A stretch of 64,000 nt of DNA from Nautilus pompilius (GCA_018389105.1 JACATO010000066.1:1-64000), one strand, 5' to 3'. Positions 35,583 through 47,994 are shown, numbered from the stretch's first letter. Program-made: numbers and translations. The notes: generated from the letters alone by a model not told the origin.

Positions 35583-37265
35583 CTAATCTCTCTGAGTGGC
35601 ATCTGCAAAACTATTCTTCAAAAAGTCTAATTCCCTACAGGCACTCTTTAACACTGTTGCAGAAGGCTTAAAACACTCCTCACCTCTGTTGATCTTGGTT
35701 CGCAATAAAGCCTTTAATGCCGTTATGTCCAGTAGGGATCTCTGGTCAGTCTGAATCTTTCTGACCATGGAGAAGAATTGTCCACATTCTGCATTACTGT
35801 TAGGAATGGAACACATGGTACTAGCCAATTTATTCAGATAAGAGAATCTCTACTGTTTGGTGATGGGGTCTTTCATTTTCCTGACATCTGCCCAGAATAC
35901 ATCAACTCAGGTATCTGCTGGTAGAAAATCACTGTCATGGCAAAGCTGAAAGTCTCTAAATTCCTACTCTACAGCCTGATGGTCAACTACTGGAACAATA
36001 GAATGGAATCTCTCACACAGACCAATGGTTTGTGCTGGGTTTGTCTATTCTCTGTTCTGGCAAAAGGAAACCACGATAGTTCACCACAGGATCTTTAAAC
36101 AGGATCTTGGCCAGCATCTTGTCAACAACAACAGTATAGAAATGTCTGATCACCTTAAAGGATCTGTCCATCATGGATGACCTCAGTTCATCTTCATGAG
36201 ATGCTATGGAGCACCTGGCAGACCTACCAACAGCCAAGAAATCATCATCCAGGTACTGTGTAGTATCCCTACAAAGAATAGTGGAGTGGTGATGTATTTT
36301 GTACTGTGGATGACCCTGGTGTTGATGAACTTCCAAAGCAACTTCTTTGATAGATCTCGGATGGTACTACCCAACATGCCAACCCTGGACTCATCTACCT
36401 GAAAAATGGTATTAAAGTTAACTAAAAATGGGAAGATGTAGCTGAGGAAGCAAAAGTATAGTTGCATATCATGGTTTGCAAGGCTGTCTGCCACCCTCTT
36501 CACTCTCCCAGGTCTCTCTAAATCGTCATGGGACAGAAAATAAGAATGAAGGGCTGGCCAGTGGTATAATAGTTGTTGAACTGCCCTCTGAAAGCTCAAC
36601 CATCTTGTTGAACAATGATTCAGGATCTTTAGTGGTTCTATCTCGGAAAGTCAAGAAATTCCTGGTACTGTTCTTTACTCTTAGAACTGTGCTGGAAGTG
36701 ATAAAACATCTATCAAGAGATCTTCTACAGCCACTGGTAGACACTTGACATCAGCAAGTACACGAAGGCTGGCTAGATGACATACACATCCCAAGTCGAA
36801 AAGATCTGGACAAATCTCTCTAATCCCACTAATTACAGAACTATGCCCCCCAGTCATCACACTACAATTGTCTGACATGAAAGACAAAAGGTTGGTTCAG
36901 GGAATATCATACGTAAGAAAAACTCCCTGAATGTGCTGAAAGATGTTTTCACCTGTTCCAATGTTGCAAATGGGAATGGCAAGGAATCTAGTAGTAGCTG
37001 CTGCCTTAGTAAAATATCTCACAAGAATGGCAAGAGTCTTCTCTGAGTTGGTGTCCTTACTCTCTTCACAAGCTAGGAAAAATGCTTCCTTCCTACAGTG
37101 ATCCACGACTTCATTGTGCATGGTTGGAGCTAACGATCTCTTGACCACATGTGTTGTCTTTGCATGACCACAGTGAAACTTATGAGCTATCTTTGAGTCA
37201 GGAAACATCATCTTACAAAAGTTTGGCAAACTGGTCAGCACCATTGAAGGCTATGTTGTGCTCTG
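35583..37265 (-). pseudogene. Decayed hAT-family transposase
   Basis: Pieces in several frames follow the order of one hAT family on the minus strand: AEHNIAFNGADQFAKLL, MMFPDSKIA, a TRFL..P.CN..TGENIF segment, FMSDNCSVMTGGHSSVISGI, DLGCVCHLASLRVLADVKCL, a YHWPALHSYF..HDD..R..RVKRV segment, and near the end NSNAECGQFFSMVRKIQTDQ (35760-35790) from the dimerisation region. Several frameshifts and stops separate them. The 5' end abuts intron 2 sequence of gene E at about 37290. Confidence 0.75.
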
Positions 37266-37294
37266 CAATGTAGTTGCTGAACAGAACCCCTGCT

Positions 37295-37659
37295 CTAATG
37301 TTAACTGTCTTTCACCCTGTAACACACAACACTTGGCATCCTGTTAATAAGCAAAGAGACGGGATAATTTTTGTGTAAAAATCAGTGATTGAACAGGGAA
37401 ACATCTGTCTTAAACTTCGTTAGACTAATCCATGTCACCATAAGGAAGTAATAATGCAATTATACTTCATTAAACCTGTTTAATATTTTAAATTAATTCT
37501 TTAAAATAATTCAGTTCCCACTGAAGCCTTACAGAAATGGCAATAAATGGTGCACCTGAGAGTTCCTGCTGGTGTTTACAAACAATGTGAAACTCTTGGT
37601 TTTGTCTGTTTATACCAAGACTAACAATGGTTTTCAGGAAGTTGATTATTATGCAAACA
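37295..37659 (+). pseudogene. Gene E: partial family member (intron 2 end plus exon 3)
   Basis: Sequence from about 37295 matches intron 2 of genes B and D. Exon 3 (37515-37659, 145 nt) keeps its TTCAG acceptor and a GTGAGT donor, but it has TGA at codon 15, shared with gene A. Exons 1 and 2 are absent, replaced on the left by the hAT relic. Since A and E share the stop, the nonsense codon predates the copying of this unit. Confidence 0.75.
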
Positions 37660-39505
37660 GTGAGTATTTATAGATGACATTCTACAAATTGAGGAAATAT
37701 CCAAAAAAAACAAACCCATGAAATAATGAATACATTTATTTCATGCTTAAGACAAAATATTATTTCCTTATGTAACTACAATGGCTGTATGCAAATAAAG
37801 ATATTTTACCTACCCCTCCCCCTTCCCAGCTGTCAACTTTACTGTCTCTGCTGACAGCATTTCTTTCTCCATGGCCATAGAAATAGAGAGAGAGAAATGG
37901 ACACCAGCAACATCTTGGCCACCAAGAGTAATATTAACATCATCTACCCTGGTTTGTCTGTAATATCATACATGGGACAAGAAAACAGCTATAACTTGTC
38001 AGACGACTTTTTAAAACCCTTAGACCTTCTGAACTCATTACACTTTGGGTGTCAGGTTGCAGAAATAATAAAATAAACTGAAAAGTCCAGAAGGTAACTT
38101 CATTAGTAGTTAACTGTGTACTCAGGTATTGTTTGCAAGCCTATTTTGTGCATAGTGAAAATACACACACAACACACAGAGAGAGAGAGAGACAGACAGA
38201 GAGACTTTCTGATATTTTGCATATTGGCCTCTTTTAGATGTCTTCACAGTTTTGAGAATACTTAAAACATAAATTTATATCAACCTTAGTTGAATATAAG
38301 AAAATTTAGCTTGTAAATTCTTCAAGTTACCAAGCCAGCCCTTTTATCAGCTGTCTCTAGGCTTAGTTCCATGTTTGCTCTGTTGTAACAAAATCTACCT
38401 GGTGCATGGGAGATGTGAACATCTTTACCAACTTCATGCCATCACAATCCACCAATAAAATCAATTTTAATGGACACTGCACCGGCCCATCCAAAGCCAG
38501 ATATTTCAAGTTTTGATGAAAGTCTTGATAGTGGCTGATTTTCCTCTTCAGTCCATAGATCCGGGTGTTAGAGATATTCAACTGATCTTATGGAAACAAT
38601 TTTGGAACATACTGCAGTAAAATAAGCATTTTCTTCATACAGATTATAAATGATCCTCCAATAATAGATTCCATCTATATTAAAGTCTATGCCTGGAAAT
38701 TAGGACATCCATCTACTCTGCTAAAGAATTGTTGTGCAGAGAAAAGACAGCATAGGTCAAAGTAATTGATGAAAGTCATCTCTCAGGCAACTCATCATTT
38801 ATCTATCAGCTGAGATTGCAGGAATGGCTCACAAATGACAGATTATTGTGCTTACCTCACTCAGCCTCTTGGATAAAATTATCAGGATGGTCTTTGAGAC
38901 AAATCATAAGGATTAAAAGAAAAACAAGCCTTCTCATGGGCTGCCAGCACCTGCCAGATTCTAGGATGACTGTCTGCTCATTATATCTAAAATCACTAAA
39001 ACACAAATAGGTGGTTTATCTTTTTCAATGGTCTTTATTAATTATTTATTTAATTTAATAGTTGTAGCATGTTTCTTTGTCATCTTAATTCGTTTTTGTT
39101 ATTACAACTTATTGAATTAGGTTCCTTAATTAAGGCTTTAATACTGTATCATCATCATTTGAAGGAAGTGGTAGCCATTTTACTTTCTGATTGAGAATCA
39201 AGATACATCAGATATCTGAAGGAATTTTGATCATCAAGAAAAACAGCAATGAACAGTATTATACCTATTTAGTTGTGTTCTGATTAATTGGAATAGTCTG
39301 CCAATAATTGGTTGTAAATACTGTGACCAAGTACAATTATAATTGATATAGTGGACAACAAACTGACGAATTTGTAAATAAAAGTGAAACATCAACCTGC
39401 CATTATATTAATTATCTGCAGGTATGACAAGTCAAGACCGACCATATCATGTTTACCTGTTTAAATACTACAATTATTCTACCTTTAGAGGTTTTGACAA
39501 ATCTC
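37490..39505. repeat. E-type unit, arm 2 of the near-identical inverted repeat
   Basis: This is the reverse complement of 5766-7790. It continues past 39505 into sequence that also matches the B side (23170-23640), which shows that this arm holds the unbroken version of the unit. Confidence 0.9.
38367..38516 (+). other. Possible hidden exon in the E-type block (arm 2)
   Basis: After a TTAG the frame reads 49 codons to TGA, with CSVV, WCMGDVNIF and HCTGPSKARYFKF. The related block at 603-911 (minus) is the same apart from a 3-nt insertion and one frameshift. Three Cys and the aromatic ARYFKF ending are reminiscent of lectin folds, but there is no clear upstream exon. Confidence 0.22.
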
Positions 39506-39759
39506 AAGTAGATTTGACTTTAGATAAAATTAAGCTAATTTCAACTGAACATTAGGGATGTCAAAAGAGTAAATTGATGAACTTCCAAACATAATCAATT
39601 TTCATCACTAATACATAGCAAGTATACCATTTGCATTTGCACCTCTTTGTTCACTGGTATACATACACCTGACGGAACGTTTATTGATCCTAAAAATAGA
39701 TATTATTCTACAAAGCCAACACCTTCAGTCATTGTGATGTTTATATGCATGTTTCATTA

Positions 39760-40260
39760 ACTTTAGCTCCTCCTTATTACTACAGCCATCCATTGCCTTT
39801 ACTGCGAATAATTTAGAAACTAAACAGGATGAGCCACAACCAGGTAAGATCTACGGCTATAGGAAATATCATTAGAATGTATCTAATTGACCAAAATGTT
39901 TAAATTTCATAGCATTGGCAAGATTCAAGTTTTTAATGAACCACATAAAATAATACATTATATTTAAAAGTTGATTTCCTGGTGTTTGTACTATATCACC
40001 ATGAAGGAGCAGGAAGTAAAATAGCAAATAAAAGTCAGTTTACATGTTTAACATTATTACTGTTATTTATGCTTGATTTTCAGTGGTAAAATTATCAATC
40101 GTAGTTTACCAAATGCACTCGACGATGATATTCATACTGTAGAGCAGGGATTTACTCACGTTGGATATCCAGAGGTTTCTATACCTTTTTAAACTGCACC
40201 AAAGTACAAAAGATGGCGCTGACTTCAGCCATGATTCATGTCAGGCATTAATAAGTGGAA
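39760..40260 (+). pseudogene. Degenerate exon-like pair upstream of gene D
   Basis: An AACTTTAG acceptor is followed by PYYYSHPLP. A one-base shift later the frame reads NLETKQDEPQP before CAG|GTAAG. A second stretch near 40086-40192 follows a TTTTCAG and reads DIHTVEQGFTHVGYPEVSIP then F and a stop, but its phase does not fit the first exon. It is homologous to 22700-23170. The product is unrecognised. Confidence 0.35.
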
Positions 40261-41534
40261 TGGAAACTGAAATATGATGATTTCCTCGCTGTTCATGCTG
40301 CTGAAGTTTGTACTTAGAAATAAATTAAAAAGTGCACAAGGTTCATTAACGAATTAACGAAGAGAAAATGAAGAAAATCACAGTCACCTTGAAAGCCTTT
40401 TGAAATGATTCAGCAGCAACATCTTTGGGTTTGTGGTAAAATTTTCATCCTTCATGTGAAAAAGAAGACAAAATTTTACAACCAAAGAAAAAGTCTCATC
40501 CCCTGTAGCACAGTTTTTGTTGACATTTTCAATAAGCACAGGAACAAGTTAAACCTTGCAGCTGATAGGTTCCTGAGAGAATCTATTTGAAAATGGTATT
40601 CATATTTATCTTTTCCTCAGAATGTTAGGCCTAACAACTTTCTTGAAGATAAATTTGTACTCAGTTCAGATTTCTTGAACATTTGTTGCCCCACTGTTTC
40701 CCACATAATGCCCTGGGCAACTGTAGTCAGCCAAGGCCATAACCAGGCAGGGGCTACACCCATTTTGCATTAATAGGCAAAGTGCATAACTCATGAAGCC
40801 CATTTGAACCTGTTCACATTTAACAGAATGTTCTTTACCACATCTAACTGAAGGGAAAAATCTCAATTTAAGATCTCAATACAGAGAAGCAGGTACTTTG
40901 TCATGTGGCAAGACAGCAGAAAACAAGGTAGATCAAGGGTCGAGAAGCTGCCCCTACAACATATAAACAGAGGAAACGGAAGGGGTGCTCCAATTTTCAT
41001 TACACCAGAAAAACCAAGAATTATCAATAGTTTTGGAGCCATCAGGTTTCATGATAGAGGCCAATGCTCTTGGGAATGTTCAGAAGGCTTGCTGATATCT
41101 GAAGGCAATAAACTCACCAGCACTAATAACTTAAATAATACCAGCAATTAAAAACCCTTAAGTTAGACTGAGAGTAAGATATTGCTGGCTGTTATAAATG
41201 TAGTAAGGAAAGCAGAGAAGAAGAGTGATATTTACCGATAAACTGTTAACTGAGACTTTAGTCACACGATTACATCATAGTACAGTTCTTAATTGGCAAC
41301 ACTTGGTCAGTCAGAGAGTTAATATTACAAATGATGTAATAGAGCAGCCGGTTACCTTTTATGGTCCCATCACCTTAAATTACCCATTTAACTTTAGCAT
41401 ATTTATAAAATAATCACTTACTGGTGATCAATGCCAAGAGGTAAGCACATTTTCTAGTCAACATGTAGTGTTTAAGTAAAATAGCTGTATAACACACATA
41501 CACACGTTTTATGATAATGATGGTGCTAATAGTT

Positions 41535-41571
41535 ATTATTATTATTATTATTATTATATTATTATTATTAG
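41535..41571. repeat. ATT microsatellite just upstream of the gene D start
   Basis: This ATT run ends four bases before the gene D ATG. A shorter AAT run lies at the same place beside gene B (18597-18612), so the repeat was part of the ancestral 5' region. Confidence 0.9.
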
Positions 41572-41574
41572 ATA

Positions 41575-41650
41575 ATGCTGAAGAAATTTTGTGCTGCAAT
41601 CTGGACTTGTTTTTGCTGTTTTGGATTTTTGTTTTCTTCATCCTCTGCAG
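41575..41650 (+). CDS. Gene D exon 1, signal peptide
   Basis: MLKK is followed by a hydrophobic stretch rich in Cys and Phe ending SSSSA, then CAG|GTAAGT in phase 1. Length (76 nt) and sequence match gene B exon 1. Confidence 0.87.
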
Positions 41651-44600
41651 GTAAGTAAAGAACTGCAGGGATTTGACAAGTTCTACCTGTCTACATGTAT
41701 TTTCTTTTTCTTCATTTCAAGGCACCTGAACCAAAGCTTTTGAAATGACACTCATAGAAACGTTCCAAATGAACTCTTATACTGACCTACAACATTAAAC
41801 ATGTAGCAGATTCTGAACTCTTATTAATGACAATGCAAAAGAGCCAGCAACTCTCCATGCATCGTCAGTTTACTTGCATGTTACATCACCCACTCATCTC
41901 TCCAAGGAGAGTCAACACTCTCTTGAGAATTCTTATCACAGATAAAAAATTTTCAAAAACAAAGGTATTTCTCACTGGGTTCTTGGACCCAATGCACTGT
42001 TATTTCCTCCAACTGCTCCTACCTATTTTGATCAAATAGCTGCCTCCTTGGTCAATAATTTTAGTAGAAAGACATTCTACCTTCTGTCATGGAAAAATAC
42101 TAGCTGCAGTGTTCAGGATCATGGTAGAGATGTTTTAAATTCCATAAAATCACTGGTTAGAATAATGCAAGAACTTAGCAGACAGCCATGTTTCCCGGAG
42201 TTTCAGCTGGATAATATCCACTGCAACTATATTCTATTTTAAATATTCTAGCAGTTTATTATTAGATAAAGTCTGCCAGACTATGCATAAAATGCTTTAA
42301 AACAGGGAATGAGCTTTCAGCTGTCTAGATTAGAACATCATTAATTTTTGGGAACATTTTTGTTTTGTAAGATCTTAGTGAGAGGTGTTCATGTCAAATT
42401 TGAGGTCAGGAATAAGGTTTGCAGACAGCAGCAGCCAGTGAGTGAATTATGAATTTTAATGTTTCAGTTGTTGGATCTGTGAATTTTTCTTTGCTTTCCA
42501 GGAGAAACCAGGATACCTTTTGGGTGATCCGTGGGATATGAATGAAGAAATTCATATGAATTCACCTTTCAGCTGCATGACATTGTAATAGCTGACAATT
42601 AATGTTGGTAATTTATTCTGCTTGCATCATTTTTTGGTAAAATACAAATACAGTTCTCATCAAAATTATTTGACTGGTGTAAAGAATGTGGTTTCTGTTT
42701 GATTAGTGAAGTGACCCTTAATTTTTAATTACTTACCTACTAATACAAACAACTCTGTGGTTGTGAAATATTTTTCTGAGAAAATAATTAGGTACTTCAT
42801 GGAAACTGATAGGGTATGTGATCAAAGTCAGCAATGAAGAATTAGCATTTTGGCCATTACTGCAGCTCAGCCTGGCATAGCGTCTGTAACCTGCTGGTAT
42901 TGTCTGAGTCTCCCACAGAGATGTGCACAGTATGGATCCATCAGTGACAGCCACATCTTCTTTCTCTTCTGTGTCTAAGTGGTCTTGAATATCAGATCAG
43001 GGTTCATGTCAGCCCATCGCTGTTGAAGCATCTTCCATGCAGTCCCAGTCTGCCAGCACCTGCACCAATTGAAAGTATTTTGTATCATTACAATTTTATA
43101 TCTTGCATGTTTTTCAAAGTTTTCCAGTAATTCTGACAAGCTCTATATGCTTTTTAAATGATAAATTAATGCTTAAAGATTTTTTTCTTAATTTGATTGA
43201 CTTGGACTTGATGTGTTTTGACTGATCGTTTTCGTTTGAGAATGCTTGTTTGATCACTGAATTTGTGGAGTGTGTGAATGTTCGAGCTTTGATTTGAGCT
43301 GCCAGCTGAGGTGAAGAAAAGAAAATAAAGGCTTTTTCTCCAGACAGGTGCCCGTTATTCCAGACCAACTGAATTCAATTTTCTGCTTTAAACACTAAAT
43401 AAACCATACAACATAGTAATAATAATAATTTTCATTTTAGAAATGTTTGTAAACACATTTTAAATTGAATAGCAGTATTATTACTTCTGCAACTTGTTTC
43501 CATGGAAACTGGTGATTTATATTCAAAATTAACTACACAGAATACAATATAAATGTCTGACAGTTGAAAAGTAGATAAAATTAAGTGACAGTCACTATTA
43601 AATATAAAACAAATTTAAAGAAACAAGAAATTTTTTTACAAATATCTTTAAGATACCTCTCAACAATATAGTTCATGCCACATTAATAACCCATTCATGC
43701 CCAATCAGCCAGTCTATTGGAATCCTTTCAAACCAGTCACAGCAACAGGAAAGCTGTGCATCATTACAGACTCCAATCAGAATATATTCTTTAGCTATTC
43801 TCAGCACCAATTTTAAATCTGCCATCTGTTTTCTTTATCATAACCAGTGATTACCAAACATATTTTTTTTTTAGATTTGCTCAATGTAGCTCAGTCCAAG
43901 CATGGAGGCAGGTGTGTAGGAGCATCATCAGAATATTCTAATAACCACAGATGCAGCATAGCCATAGATGGAGAGTTAAATGAAAATCTAATTTCTTGGG
44001 CAACACAAGGTGAAGGAGTAGGTTCCTGGATTGACATCGGTTTCAATGCCAGCTACCTACTGATAAAAGCTAAAATGGTACAACGAAAGCAAGGTGTTGA
44101 ACAAAACAAAAAGATTGAACTTTCATTCAGTGATGGGTCAAAACAACAGGTAAAACATTTTCTAGATTATTTCTCAACCTGTCAAAAAAGAATATTTAGA
44201 ATAATTTATCCTCATTCCAAGCTATTTAGTCAGAACAACTGACTTGAAACAGAAATTTGCTGATGGGGGTGATAGTTTTTTTCAGGAAGATGAAACAGAG
44301 ACTGAGTTCAGTTGTCCTGGGAACTCTCCATGAGGTGAACTGCAGTCAGAACAAATGTCCTGAGGGACCAGCTCAGGTCTGCTGAACTGGCAGGTTCTCC
44401 TGATAATTCATAATTGTGTTAGTGCTTAACATTAACAGTCTAAACCACTGGCACTCATACTTCTAGGAAACAAAGAAAGGGCAGCTTTGTTGATTTTTTC
44501 TCTCTTTAACTGAATCATATTTTTAACATTTAAAATAATACATAAAAATTGATGGGTGAATGAAGCCTGAAACACAGCTAGTGATTTGGAAAGAATTCCC

Positions 44601-47208
44601 ACAATGCAATGTGCTGAAAGTTGAGCTCCCCTCCACTTAACCAAGGATTAACAGGTACTCTGTTTACTTTTATAATCAGAATTATCATCACATTAGTGTT
44701 ACCAAGGATCTTCCTCATCAACACTAGCAGGTCCACCCCAAATATGGCTCTTATTGCTACCTCTATCAGAAAGTTAGTGTTTACTTTATAAAGAGTAAGA
44801 TTATCATTGGTAACAAAGTAAATAAATAAACAGAAGAAATGCTAATTTTTCATTAAAGCTGTAAAGGGAGTTTCTGTCTTTCATATCCATGACTTAAGAT
44901 GGCCTGAATGCCACAATACAAAAATTTTGTACTGGTCAGCTTTAAGAGACCCCCCCCCCAAGGTTGATTACATCTATCCTACACCCGCTATAATGTGTAG
45001 CATTATAATGGCAGAAAGGTAAGACCGATGCCTGTTGACTTTGGAGATAGGATTTAAGGGTACTGTGCTGTGGGAACATTTCCGTAAAACAGAATCCACA
45101 AACCAGGCACAACCTCATTTATTTTCACATCAATATTTTAATAAATATCTTAAACAATTACACTTATGTACACAACCCTGTTGGTACATATTTGCAATAC
45201 AGGGGTGGCCAAAAATATTATATCATCCTGCTTTATTGGTACAACTACCCCAATGTTCTTTAATTAGATTGTTACTTCAAAGAAGAAATTTATTGAAGTT
45301 TTATAACTGCACAAGAAATGTCCACATTAAGGATGTTTATTACAGACACCCCCATCAATACCGATAGCAGTGGTTAATTGTCTTTCACTCTGTAACACAC
45401 AACTCTCAGTATCTTGTGAATAAGCAAAGAGATGGGATAATTTTGTCTGCTTCTGTAAAAATCAGGGAGGTTGAGAAGTGAAGCTTCTCTCTTACACTTA
45501 AGATGATTAGCAAATATTAGCTATAAAAATATAATAGTCCACTAATTTCAATAGGCCTGATTAATATTTAAAATTTTTCTTATTAATTCAGTTCCAGCTG
45601 AAGAAATACAGTGACATGGATAAATGGAGCACCTTCAACTTGAAGCCTGTAATTACAAACAATGTGAATCTCTCAGTTTTGTCAGTTTACTCCAAAATTA
45701 ACAATGGATTCAAGGAAATAGAGTATTATGCAGTCAGTGAGTATTTATGTGTGATATTTGGGAAGAAATATGAACTGTATTGCCTTACTGATAATGGCTG
45801 CTGTTATAAGCAAGGTGCTATTGTAAGAGAGATGCCGTTATAAGGGTGGAGCTGTTATAAGTGATGTGCCATTATAAGGGAGATTCCTTTATAAGGGAAA
45901 TGGCATTATAAGGAAGATTCCACAGTAAACAAGTTTCTGCTATAAGTGAAATAGATTTTTTTGTCTGGAGCGAGTCCAATTTTTTGTAGTGGAGCAACCA
46001 ATTCCTCAGACTTTGGCTTCTGTCACCCAATACATGTTGTTTGCGTAAAATCGAAGTTTTCAAACATAGCCTCTGGTGATGATGTTGAGTTGATCAAGTC
46101 AGTTTCTGAGTGTAAGAGTGGCTCTGATGACGAGATTGCTCCTGCTGAAGGAGGTGAAGCTGACATCTTCACCTCAGCTAAATATCTAAGGTCAATGTCT
46201 GTGTACCCTAGTGAGAGTGGGTAGGCTGGGGAAACAGTCTAAAAAACGTTTTTCTCATCAAGGAAACAGACTGACAAGAGCATGAAAGAAGAGTAAAATA
46301 AATGCAAACTGGGCAAAACTGTCATCCCTACTTTTACCTTTTAACTATTAATAGTCATTCCATGCCAACTTTCCAAAAACCATCTGCTTAAGGAAATTAC
46401 CAACTACATGGTTCAACTGACGAAAAGATTTTGTTTATAATTAAATCCAAAAAATCCATTTTTCATATTTAATTTAAATTGAATTAAATTACACACACAA
46501 TTTTCAGTAAATGCAGACCTGCACATCAATCAAAATAATTACATAAAAACTGACATTTTATCTATTGTTACTGTTTTTGTACCAGTAGAACCTGTCAATC
46601 AATATACCTGTGATGTGGCTCAGATGAAAGACCAGTATCAATTCATTTCCTATTATTTCTGCTAATCACCTCTCTGAAACTTTCAAGAGTGAAAAAACCC
46701 AGCATCAATCTAAAAATAATAAGGACAGGGATAAATAAAATGTTGAGCTGACCAATATTTTAAATGTTTTATAAAATTTCAACTATAGCAGTTACTTTTC
46801 TATGTATAAATAGCCTTTGTAGAAAATCAGAAAAATAGCAATTTTGTTGTCCATTGAAACAAATAAAAAGCCTATAGGCAGCTTTGGTTTCCTTCTTCAT
46901 TTGCCAATTTTACTGTATAAGCATTAAGAATGAATTTCTTTCCAGGTTTTTCAGCACCACAGGCCTCAACCATGAATGGTGATGAATTTGTTTGTCAAGT
47001 TCATGACCTCTGGGAAACAAATGCTAAATTTAAGATTGTCAACTCTGGGGACCCAATATCCTGTGCTCAGAAATGCTTGATAAGGCCAAAGTGTTCTGGA
47101 TTTAAAGTAATCAGAGACATCTGCTACATCTTCCTTGGGGAGGAAGCCAGACAGGCCTGTCAACTGGATGACATTTATGCACAATGCCAGACATGCAGTG
47201 AATTTTAG
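41575..47208 (+). CDS. Gene D: secreted galactose-binding-like + PAN/apple domain protein, 4 exons
   Basis: The exons are 41575-41650, 43875-44149, 45592-45736 and 46946-47208. All junctions are GT-AG with consistent phases (1, 0, 1), giving 759 nt and 252 aa. Order: signal peptide (1-25, MLKKFCAAIW…); galactose-binding-like domain (about 26-165) with CVGASSEYS, AIDGELNENLISWATQGEGV, EQNKKIELSFSDGSKQQ, FQLKKYSDMDKWSTFNLKPV and SVYSKINNGFKEIEYY; PAN/apple domain (about 168-252) with eight Cys and a C-terminal QTCSEF tail absent from gene B. Probably extracellular recognition of sugars or proteins; the ligand is unknown. No damage was found. Intron 3 contains a decayed transposon (45770-46224). 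Confidence 0.87.
43875..44149 (+). CDS. Gene D exon 2, galactose-binding-like domain, first part
   Basis: A polypyrimidine tract and TTAG precede LLNVAQSKHGGRCVGASSEY. The exon ends ACAG|GTAAAAC at a codon boundary. The VGSWIDIGFNASYLLIKAKM segment and the NKKIELSFSDGS segment are the clearest family marks. Confidence 0.9.
45592..45736 (+). CDS. Gene D exon 3, galactose-binding-like domain, last part
   Basis: The 145-nt exon after AATTCAG ends before GTGAGT in phase 1. It encodes the DKWSTFNLKPV…VLSVYSKINNGFKEIEYY ending. Codon 15 is TTC (Phe); it is TGA in genes A and E. Confidence 0.9.
45770..46224 (+). mobile_element. Decayed pogo/jerky-type transposon remnant in intron 3 of gene D
   Basis: From 45791 to 45945 a degenerate short repeat built on GTTATAAG/ATTATAAGG recurs about every 15-20 bases, as in the subterminal regions of pogo-type elements. 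Next to it, 45961-46224 encodes an acidic tail (GDDVELIKSVSECKSGSDDE, then EADIFTSAKYLRSMS) like the C-terminus of such transposases. The main domain is absent. Confidence 0.35.
46946..47208 (+). CDS. Gene D exon 4, PAN/apple domain
   Basis: After TTTCCAG in phase 1 the exon encodes a PAN/apple module: VCQVHDLW…, PISCAQKCLIRPKCSGFKVI, RDICYIFLGEEARQACQLDD, then QCQTCSEF and TAG. Two Cys lie in the C-terminal tail. Confidence 0.9.
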
Positions 47209-47245
47209 AGTAAAGGCCATTGTGTTAACAGAAATTCATCTACTA

Positions 47246-47251
47246 AATAAA
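47246..47251 (+). terminator. Likely polyadenylation signal of gene D
   Basis: AATAAA, about 38 bp past the stop, at the place matching the gene B signal. Confidence 0.45.
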
Positions 47252-47994
47252 ACCAAGGAATAATTTGTTTCTTTTCAAAACAAATTCTGATGAATATAGA
47301 TGATTATTTATTCAAGTTATAGAAGCAAATGTAAGTAGATTTCTACAACCTTGTTAACCAATTTATACAGCACTTTAGAATAATCAGTTATTTTTCATTT
47401 CCCCTTACACAGTAGAATCATTTTCTTCTGTTATTCATTTTATAGACTATTGTATTTTTATTGTTGTTTTTTTCTATTGTGACAGTTTTTATTTCTTCTA
47501 TTTTGTTTAACAATTGAAATAAATTTACATAAATCATTGAACTATGTCATTGGCTGGTTCTCTACTCTACTCTAGCAATGAATACTTAACCTGCCTGCAC
47601 AATATTACCAACGAACAACTTTTTCTTATCATTGCACAAAAATTAGTTCCACAACAATGAACAACAGAAACATTGTTTCAGTTTAATATACTTTCATCCT
47701 CAGTCATCCTAAACATCTTTTCACAAAATATTGCTTTCTGAAGAAAAGCAAGCTCCTAGCAAACATGAGACCAGACTTGTCTGTAATTACTTATGGAGGA
47801 ACTAATGGTGTCTAACTACAGGTAACAGGGGAATCTGGACTTTTTATCAATTATTGCATACTAAAATATGACAATCACTTTCTCTTCTGACTTCAAATAA
47901 CTGCTTTCACAAACACACATTAATGGTAAAAGATTAAAAAAAATAGCAGTATGTAGATCAGGGTTTTAAAACTTGTCAAGAAAATTATCATGGA

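Noticed and set aside
44951-44960. Run of C bases
   Set aside because: An isolated homopolymer with no associated feature; it may be a sequencing or assembly weak spot.
45035-45367. 110-codon ORF in intron 2 of gene D
   Set aside because: No recognisable domain, it lies in an intron, and the matching intron of gene B does not keep the frame.
46966-47220. Repeated antisense ORFs MAF(T/P)L(K/N)FTA… (5422, 13706, 29138, 46966)
   Set aside because: They are mirror frames of the PAN exon. The sense frame has the Cys pattern, splice sites and upstream exons.
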